Shown here piece after piece: positions 1-4,202 of a stretch of DNA of 5,812 nucleotides. The notes beneath the pieces were generated by a model, which worked only from the letters and a program-made list of their open reading frames with translations, ran no database searches and was not told the origin of the DNA. Numbering within the stretch: the stretch's first letter is position 1; each line of letters opens with the position of its first letter. A program made the position numbers and the translations under genes. Origin of the DNA: JAHEEL01 sp964581295. Its GTDB lineage: Bacteria; Actinomycetota; Acidimicrobiia; Spongiisociales; UBA5794. The DNA is taken from assembly GCA_964581295.1 (NCBI GenBank), contig CAZONX010000127.1:1-5812 (forward strand), written 5' to 3'.

Positions 1-221
1 TGGCTCTCGAGTTTCTGCGCGCCAGCGGACCGCTCGCCGTCACGAGCGCCAACATTTCCGGTCGTCCCGCGGTGCTCACGGCAGAGGGTGCGCGAAATCT
101 CTTCGGAGACGACGTTGCGGTCTACCTCGAAGGCGAGGCCGTTGGCGGCGGTGCTTCGACGATCATCGACCTCACGAAGCCGGCGGAGTGGGTCCTGCGG
201 GACGGTCCCGTTACTCCCTGA
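1..221 (+). CDS. Threonylcarbamoyl-AMP synthase (TsaC/Sua5/YwlC family), 3' end only
   Basis: Only the last 72 codons are present; the first complete codon is at base 3 and the stop is TGA at 219-221. Seen: an LAVTSANISG segment (visible residues 11-20), the SAN signature of the YrdC/Sua5 fold, then a GDD..VYLEGEA stretch (35-46), STIIDLT (52-58) and a terminal VLRDGPVTP. These match the C-terminal half of the family in order and spacing. Known for the family: it makes threonylcarbamoyl-adenylate from threonine, bicarbonate and ATP in the cytoplasm, the first step of t6A formation at position 37 of ANN-decoding tRNAs. The protein ends shortly after the YrdC core, so this looks like the short TsaC/YwlC form without the extra Sua5 domain. 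It has no obvious functional link to the membrane enzymes downstream, but its 3' end seems to have been copied together with gene A (see 3932-4068). Confidence 0.9.
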   Translation, partial: ALEFLRASGPLAVTSANISGRPAVLTAEGARNLFGDDVAVYLEGEAVGGGASTIIDLTKPAEWVLRDGPVTP

Positions 222-238
222 GTACGTCGGAAGGCGCA

Positions 239-355
239 CCGTTCGCTCCCTCGTTCGATGATTCACGCGCGTGTCTGACTCAACCCCTCATCGTTCGGGC
301 CGATATACAAAGCCTGATGAGTGAGGCATGCATTGTTTGACGCGGCGACCACACC
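239..355 (+). promoter_or_regulatory. Leader of gene A, copy 1 of a duplicated upstream block
   Basis: This stretch aligns with 4086-4198 upstream of gene C. Shared landmarks, in order, are CCGT (239), TTCGATG (254-260), GGGCCGATAYACAA (297-310), GAGGCAT (323-329) and TTGACGCGGCG (337-347). The last two long landmarks are separated by 26 nt in both copies. The AT-rich GATATACAA core (302-310) lies about 13 nt before a ribosome site and could include a -10 element (TATACA, 304-309), but no convincing -35 hexamer stands 16-18 nt upstream. The promoter reading is therefore weak; the duplication itself is clear. No gene other than the short leader ORF at its 3' end is supported here. Confidence 0.6.
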
Positions 356-359
356 ATGA
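333..359 (+). promoter_or_regulatory. Candidate 8-codon leader minicistron coupled to gene A
   Basis: A TTG-initiated ORF encodes MFDAATTP and stops at TGA 357-359, overlapping the gene A start as ATGA. A ribosome site, GTGAGG (321-326), ends 6 nt before the TTG. Gene A has no purine-rich site of its own before ATG 356. Matching mini-ORFs precede genes B and C. GTG 321 is an alternative in-frame start, directly after a TGA, but it would have no ribosome site. The arrangement predicts that ribosomes finishing the leader re-initiate on gene A. TTG is a weak start, so the leader could keep expression low. Confidence 0.5.
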
Positions 360-1966
360 ATCGAGTTGTGGGAATCGCTGCGCCCGCCGAAGTGCAGGCG
401 AGTGCACCGCCGAGATCCAACGATCTCCCGGCATGGGCGTGGATCGGCGCGCCAGTGCTCGTCGCGTTCTACCCGGGTTTGCTCTACCAATGGGTGTTCG
501 GCGTCCACGCGCTTCGCACGACTCTGTACGGGTTGACGGTCGCCCTCGTTGGCGTTTTCACGATTGTGACCTGGGCGCTGTTGCACTTCCTGGTGTTCAA
601 GCGAGACCTCAGGCGTTCAGCCGGGGTTGCTGCCGTCATCGTGGTCGCGTTCTTCTCGTGGCCTCCTTGGGCTGCCATCGGTGATGGCGCGGCCACCCTC
701 ACCCGGGTTGGGCTGCTGTCGGATATCGTCACGGTCCTTGTGCCGGTGGCACTCATTTGGACTGCCGTCCGCTACGCCGATCGTGACCGCTTCCTCGTCG
801 TGCTTGTTGGAGCCCTGGTCGGGTTGCTGATCGTGTTGGGATACTCGATGTCGACGCGGATCGCCCACTCGACCGACGACGGGAACCTCGAGGCGGGATC
901 CGATGGCCCTCACCCCAATGTGGTCGTTCTCGTGGTCGATGGCTATGCCCGTGCCGATGTGCTCGCCGACCAGTACGGATTCGACAACTCGGAGTTCCTT
1001 GATGCCCTTATGGAGCGCGGATTCACGGTGCGAGACGATGCCGTGGCGAACTACAGCGTCACACACACGTCGCTCTCCTCCATCATGGCTGCCGATTACC
1101 CCTTCGATGAAGGCGCGCGTTCCGACGCTTCGATGGATCGGATGCGCGGATTGTTGTCGGGCGATGGTGCCCTCATACGCGGCTTTGATAGCGCCGGCTA
1201 CAAGACGGTGATGTTCGAGAACGCCTGGGCCGGCTCGAACTGTGGCACGACGCCGGATGAGTGCCATCGAACTGGATTGCTCAGCCGCAGCGTGTGGTCG
1301 CTTGGACAGATGACACCGCTGGCCGTAATCCAGCGCGTCACGGTGCCTCACCCCTTCACCGCGATCGGTTTGCAGCACATTCGCGAGCTCGGCGAGATTC
1401 TCGATGCTGATGCAGCAGATCCGCTCTTCGTGATGGCGCACGTGACCGTCCCCCATCCGCCGACCCAGCTCACATCGGCGTGCGACTTCGTCGTAGCATC
1501 CGATCGGCTCGACTTGCTGCTTGCTTCGGCCGATACCAGCGAAGCGGACCGAGCGACGGCGCGCGGCCGCTACGTCGATCAGCTGCGATGCATCAACGAC
1601 GAGGTGATCGCAACGGTTGATCAGCTCCTGGCGGCCGATGAAGATCTCGAAATGGTGATCATGGCCGACCACGGGCCGGATTCCCATGCGCAGCACGCCA
1701 AAGACGTTGCCGACTGGACGGATGATGAACTTGTCGAACGCCTGGGCGTTCTCTCTGCCGTTCGGATGCCTGAAGCGTGTGAAACACGAGAGCCGGCACG
1801 GACAACCATCAACACGATTCGACGGGCTGCGGGCTGCGCCCTCGGAATCGAGCTTGCCGACCTCCCGGATCGGAACTTCGTGGCTCCGGCAGCGCAGGAG
1901 ATCGATGAACCCATCGTTGATGTGACGGACCGGATGAACTCAATCTCGAGCCGAATCGGCCGATAG
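356..1966 (+). CDS. Membrane-anchored alkaline-phosphatase/sulfatase-superfamily enzyme (paralog A)
   Basis: 536 aa. Seen: five hydrophobic segments at about 27-48, 54-80, 89-108, 119-138 and 146-163. The loops FKRDLRR (81-87) and RYADRDR (139-145) are positive, which puts the N-terminus inside and residues 165-536 outside. The outer part begins HPNVVVLVVDGY with Asp195, then NYSVT..SL with Thr236 as likely nucleophile, HVTVPHPP with His362 and His367, and ADHGPDS with Asp438-His439. Known: Asp/Glu, Thr, Asp and His are the metal and nucleophile positions of LtaS-like phosphotransferases, and the five-helix anchor is also LtaS-like. There is no C/S-x-P-x-R sulfatase signature, so a true sulfatase is unlikely. 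Inferred role: transfer or hydrolysis of a phosphate-linked group on an envelope lipid or glycopolymer. Six outer cysteines (296, 303, 376, 412, 475, 494) recur in B and C. The start is supported by an in-frame stop at 338-340 and by the MNRV start shared with B. B follows after 49 nt. Confidence 0.85.
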   Translation: MNRVVGIAAPAEVQASAPPRSNDLPAWAWIGAPVLVAFYPGLLYQWVFGVHALRTTLYGLTVALVGVFTIVTWALLHFLVFKRDLRRSAGVAAVIVVAFFSWPPWAAIGDGAATLTRVGLLSDIVTVLVPVALIWTAVRYADRDRFLVVLVGALVGLLIVLGYSMSTRIAHSTDDGNLEAGSDGPHPNVVVLVVDGYARADVLADQYGFDNSEFLDALMERGFTVRDDAVANYSVTHTSLSSIMAADYPFDEGARSDASMDRMRGLLSGDGALIRGFDSAGYKTVMFENAWAGSNCGTTPDECHRTGLLSRSVWSLGQMTPLAVIQRVTVPHPFTAIGLQHIRELGEILDADAADPLFVMAHVTVPHPPTQLTSACDFVVASDRLDLLLASADTSEADRATARGRYVDQLRCINDEVIATVDQLLAADEDLEMVIMADHGPDSHAQHAKDVADWTDDELVERLGVLSAVRMPEACETREPARTTINTIRRAAGCALGIELADLPDRNFVAPAAQEIDEPIVDVTDRMNSISSRIGR

Positions 1967-1990
1967 AGATTTTCAGGCGAGAGGGATCCG
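1959..1990 (+). repeat. Post-stop block of gene A, related to the one after gene B
   Basis: Genes A and B both end in GCCGATAGAGA (1959-1969 and 3625-3635), with the TAG stop inside it. Each then runs about 20 nt into a CGA-R-AGGGA-YCC ribosome-site region followed by GTG. After A that GTG (1993) opens an 8-codon mini-ORF; after B it (3659) opens the 61-codon microprotein gene. The match suggests A and B are copies of a unit that extended past the stop codon. Confidence 0.55.
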
Positions 1991-1992
1991 AA

Positions 1993-2019
1993 GTGCTCAA
2001 CACGCCGATTGTCCGATGA
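1993..2019 (+). promoter_or_regulatory. Candidate 8-codon leader minicistron coupled to gene B
   Basis: A GTG-initiated ORF encodes MLNTPIVR and ends at TGA 2017-2019, overlapping ATG 2016 of gene B as ATGA. A ribosome site, GAGAGGG (1979-1985), lies upstream, with 8 nt between its GAGG and the GTG. Gene B has no ribosome site of its own. The DNA CTCAACACGCCG (1996-2007) aligns with CTTGACGCGGCG before gene C, and the length equals that of the gene A minicistron. The peptide has diverged from the other two, so the conserved property seems to be the geometry and not the sequence. Confidence 0.48.
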
Positions 2020-3632
2020 ACCGAGTCGAAACTCGCGGTCAGGTATCCAGTGAGGCTTTGAACGACGGGGTCCCGAAGACCATTGACGAGAACAGCCTCC
2101 CGGTGGCGGTCTGGTTTGTACCACTCGCCCTTGTCGTCCTCATCCCGGGCCTCCTGTCGCAGACAATGCGCTCCATCCATTCGGCGTCTCTACGGCTCGC
2201 CGTTCTGATCACCGTGGTGATCGTTGGCGGTGCGTTGCTCGCGTTCGCGCTTCTCTACCGGTTCGCTCTTGGGCGGAATACCAGGCGATCCCTTGCGGTG
2301 ACGACCGCACTGGTATTCGTCGGCTTCACCTGGATCCTCTGGACGGCTCTCGGCTCCGCCATCGCCCGGCCGCTCGGAGTCCGGGCGATCGGGGACGTCG
2401 CGACTGTGGTGGTACCGATTGCGATCGTCTGGCTGGCCGTGCGATACGGCGAACGCGATGGATTCGCCACGATCGCAACGGGAATCGCTCTGGTGTGCGT
2501 CGTTCTCCTCGGAGCGGTTGTGGTGCCGCGCTTCGCGTCAGCGCCGAGCCCCCCGGTTGCGGTGGAAGTCGGCGGATCCCATCCCAACACTGTCCTGCTC
2601 ATTCTCGACGGGCACGCCCGCGCCGACGTGCTCGCCGCCGACTACGGTTTCGATGGATCACAGTTCGCTGAGAGGCTCGGAGAGCGCGGCTTCCTTGTGC
2701 GACCCGACGCCGTCTCCAACTACGACGTGACCTACGCCTCGCTGTCTTCGATGATGGCCATGGACTACTCCTTTGATGAGGGCATGCGCAGCGGGGCCGG
2801 CGAGGCCGAGATGCGCTCGCTGCTGTCGGGCGTGAGCCCGTTCGTCGGTGCCTATCGTGAGGCCGGCTACAAGATCACGATGTTCGAGAATGGCTGGGCC
2901 GGATCCCTTTGCAGCCCCTGGATCGACGAGTGCGCTCGTCCCGGTCAAGCTCGATCAATCCTCTGGACGCTCGGGCAGCTCACGCCCGTGGCCCCGCTCA
3001 TTCGGTCAACCGTCGCTCACCCGTTCACATCGATCGGCCTGCAGGAGATCCGCGAACTCCCGAGCCTGCTCAACAGTGGTTCGTCCCCGCAGCTCATCGT
3101 GGCGCATGCAACGGTGCCGCACGCTCCTGCACAGCTCGACGCTTCCTGCAGCATCAACCCGCACGAATCAGGAGCAGCGTTGCACCTCGTTGATCCCGGC
3201 GACAGCGACGAGCAGATCGCAGCAGCTCGCGCTCGCTACGTAGGCCAAGTGGAGTGCATCGACCGTGAGGTACTCGCTGCGATCGATGAGATGCTCGAAG
3301 TAGATCCGAGCATGGCAATTCTGGTGATCGCGGACCACGGACCCGATTCACGCGGGACCATGAGGACCGACTATGACGACCGGTCCCAAGGTGCCCTGAT
3401 CGAGCGTATGTCGGTGCTGTCGGCGATGCGACTGCCGTCGGAGTGTTCGCAAGACGGACCGGCGTTGACCTCGGTCAACACCATTCGCAGACTCGCCTCA
3501 TGCTCGCTCGGCGTCGAATTCCCGGCGATCCCCGACCGGAGTTTCGCTGCACCGCGGGAGGAACTCAACGACGTCCCATTCGTGGAGATCTCCTCTCGTT
3601 TGTACTCAACTTCTGCGGCCGCGAGCCGATAG
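2016..3632 (+). CDS. Membrane-anchored alkaline-phosphatase/sulfatase-superfamily enzyme (paralog B)
   Basis: 538 aa, a diverged tandem copy of A. Seen: five hydrophobic segments at about 29-48, 59-85, 92-113, 126-144 and 150-170. The loops GRNTRR (86-91) and RYGERD (143-148) are positive, again placing the catalytic part outside. Expected active-site positions are Asp198 (LLILDGH), Thr239 (SNYDVT..SL), His364 and His369 (HATVPHAP), and Asp440-His441 (ADHGPDSRG). The six outer cysteines are 299, 306, 378, 414, 477 and 496; an extra Cys161 lies in helix five. All motifs are intact, so the product is probably active. The ATG is the only start in the open frame nearby, and it gives the same MNRV opening as A. 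It has no ribosome site and is probably coupled to the mini-ORF overlapping it. The microprotein gene follows after 26 nt, so A, B and the microprotein probably share a transcript. Substrate unknown. Confidence 0.85.
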   Translation: MNRVETRGQVSSEALNDGVPKTIDENSLPVAVWFVPLALVVLIPGLLSQTMRSIHSASLRLAVLITVVIVGGALLAFALLYRFALGRNTRRSLAVTTALVFVGFTWILWTALGSAIARPLGVRAIGDVATVVVPIAIVWLAVRYGERDGFATIATGIALVCVVLLGAVVVPRFASAPSPPVAVEVGGSHPNTVLLILDGHARADVLAADYGFDGSQFAERLGERGFLVRPDAVSNYDVTYASLSSMMAMDYSFDEGMRSGAGEAEMRSLLSGVSPFVGAYREAGYKITMFENGWAGSLCSPWIDECARPGQARSILWTLGQLTPVAPLIRSTVAHPFTSIGLQEIRELPSLLNSGSSPQLIVAHATVPHAPAQLDASCSINPHESGAALHLVDPGDSDEQIAAARARYVGQVECIDREVLAAIDEMLEVDPSMAILVIADHGPDSRGTMRTDYDDRSQGALIERMSVLSAMRLPSECSQDGPALTSVNTIRRLASCSLGVEFPAIPDRSFAAPREELNDVPFVEISSRLYSTSAAASR

Positions 3633-3647
3633 AGAGGTATCGACTCG

Positions 3648-3654
3648 AAAGGGA
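3648..3654 (+). promoter_or_regulatory. Ribosome binding site deciding the microprotein start
   Basis: The purine run AAAGGGA ends 4 nt before GTG 3659. It supports GTG 3659 over the longer frame reaching back into gene B. The spacing is slightly short, but the site is much better than anything before the three large genes. Confidence 0.6.
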
Positions 3655-3658
3655 CCCT

Positions 3659-3844
3659 GTGACAGATCCGACTTTTGCGTACCTCGATCCTGGCTCGACG
3701 GCCACGATTCTCCAACTCACCATCGCGGGCACGGCGGGCATTGCCGCCGTCGTCAAGATGAAGTGGCACAGCATCAAGGGTTTGTTCGCCTCGACATCCG
3801 ACACCGCCTTGGAGACCGAAGACGTGCCCGAGTCGGTCTCCTGA
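3659..3844 (+). CDS. One-helix YLDPG-motif microprotein
   Basis: 61 aa with a GTG start. Seen: a short N-terminus with FAYLDPGS at residues 6-13, one hydrophobic segment at about 15-32 (with Gln19 inside), a basic tail K33, K35, K40 containing WHSIKGLF, then an acidic disordered-looking end. The positive-inside rule puts the tail in the cytoplasm and YLDPG outside, on the side of the catalytic domains of A-C. From memory, small bacterial proteins of the pattern Y-I/L-DPG-S/T-G-S, helix, K..W..IK..F recur near envelope and polysaccharide genes; I know of no established biochemical role. The usual glycine after DPGS is replaced here (DPGSTAT). Its position 26 nt after B suggests a partner or anchor for the enzymes, which is inference. 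The same frame is open back into gene B to 3443, but that extension is out of frame with B and is not protein-like. Confidence 0.75.
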   Translation: MTDPTFAYLDPGSTATILQLTIAGTAGIAAVVKMKWHSIKGLFASTSDTALETEDVPESVS

Positions 3845-3875
3845 TCACGAGGCTCCGGTCCGATTCCGAAGAGGT

Positions 3876-3901
3876 CAGCGGCCGCTGAGTTCATTTGAAC
3901 T
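3876..3901. repeat. Two adjacent short inverted repeats after the microprotein gene
   Basis: CAGCGGCCGCTG (3876-3887) is a perfect 12-nt palindrome. It is followed directly by AGTTC-ATTT-GAACT (3888-3901), a 5-bp stem with a 4-nt loop. They lie 32 nt past the microprotein stop. No T-run follows, so an intrinsic terminator is not supported. They could be a weak RNA hairpin, a protein site or chance. Confidence 0.25.
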
Positions 3902-3931
3902 GCAAGCACGTCGCTGCGTCGACGTCGGCGC

Positions 3932-4068
3932 TCGCTGGCAGCACGATGGGTTGGCAACCGATTCGGCGACGATGCCGTGGCCAAGCTCGATGGTGAAGCG
4001 CCGCGACCATCATTGACTTCCCGGCACACATCGCGTGGGCTCTGCTTGGCGGCCACGTCAACCCCCGA
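3932..4068 (+). pseudogene. Frameshifted relic of the tsaC 3' end
   Basis: In the frame starting at 3932 the translation contains NRFGDDAVAKLDGEA, matching NLFGDDVAVYLEGEA near the end of the intact gene at 1-221. After about 13 nt are lost, another frame gives ATIIDFPAHIAW, matching STIIDLTKPAEW with the same number of residues between D and W. The last 30 nt (4039-4068) match the intact gene at about 19 positions, and the former stop codon reads CGA. From there to the CCGT that opens the duplicated leader is 17 nt, exactly as after the intact gene (222-238). Similarity fades before about 3932. The frameshift, the lost stop and the missing 5' part mean it is not functional. It marks the left part of the duplicated block that gave rise to gene C. 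Confidence 0.68.
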
Positions 4069-4085
4069 ATGCGGCCGGCCCTGCT

Positions 4086-4198
4086 CCGTCAGTCCCCCCC
4101 ATTCGATGGTCATTCGCATGTGACCTCAATCTCCCGCAGTCGGGGCCGATACACAAGGTCTGACGAAAGAGGCATCCGGTGCTTGACGCGGCGGCGAC
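4086..4198 (+). promoter_or_regulatory. Leader of gene C, copy 2 of the duplicated upstream block
   Basis: This is colinear with 239-355. Landmarks are CCGT (4086), TTCGATG (4102-4108), GGGCCGATACACAA (4143-4156), GAGGCAT (4169-4175) and TTGACGCGGCG (4183-4193). Retention of these blocks while the tsaC relic next to it decayed suggests the leader is still used, probably as a separate promoter for gene C. The possible -10 element reads TACACA (4150-4155) here, which is weaker than in copy 1. Confidence 0.6.
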
Positions 4199-4202
4199 AT
4201 GA
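4179..4202 (+). promoter_or_regulatory. Candidate 7-codon leader minicistron coupled to gene C
   Basis: A GTG-initiated ORF encodes MLDAAAT and ends at TGA 4200-4202, overlapping ATG 4199 of gene C as ATGA. A ribosome site, AAAGAGG (4166-4172), ends 6 nt before the GTG. Compared with gene A's minicistron it is exactly one codon shorter, so the length change keeps both its frame and the overlapping stop. Confidence 0.5.

Noticed and set aside
337..347. TTGACGCGGCG before genes A and C as a -35 promoter element
   Set aside because: The matching -10 and transcription start would fall inside the coding sequence; the conservation is better explained by the mini-ORF it encodes.
328..684. ATG-started + strand frame overlapping the start of gene A
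   Set aside because: Its resemblance (CLTRR.H.ES) to a frame before gene C comes from the conserved leader DNA. The ATG is absent from copy C (it reads ATC) and the rest runs out of frame through gene A.
617..1696. 359-codon open frame on the - strand inside gene A
   Set aside because: Same shadow effect; the sense frame has clear motifs shared by three paralogs and this one has none.
356..1966. True sulfatase function for the paralogs
   Set aside because: There is no C/S-x-P-x-R formylglycine signature, and a threonine sits at the likely nucleophile position in all three.
3443..3844. Longer version of the microprotein starting inside gene B
   Set aside because: The extra N-terminal part is an out-of-frame reading of gene B. 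GTG 3659 has a ribosome site and gives the expected YLDPG protein.
3876..3901. Intrinsic terminator after the microprotein gene
   Set aside because: The stems are short (5 bp in the second repeat, no loop in the first palindrome) and no T-run follows.
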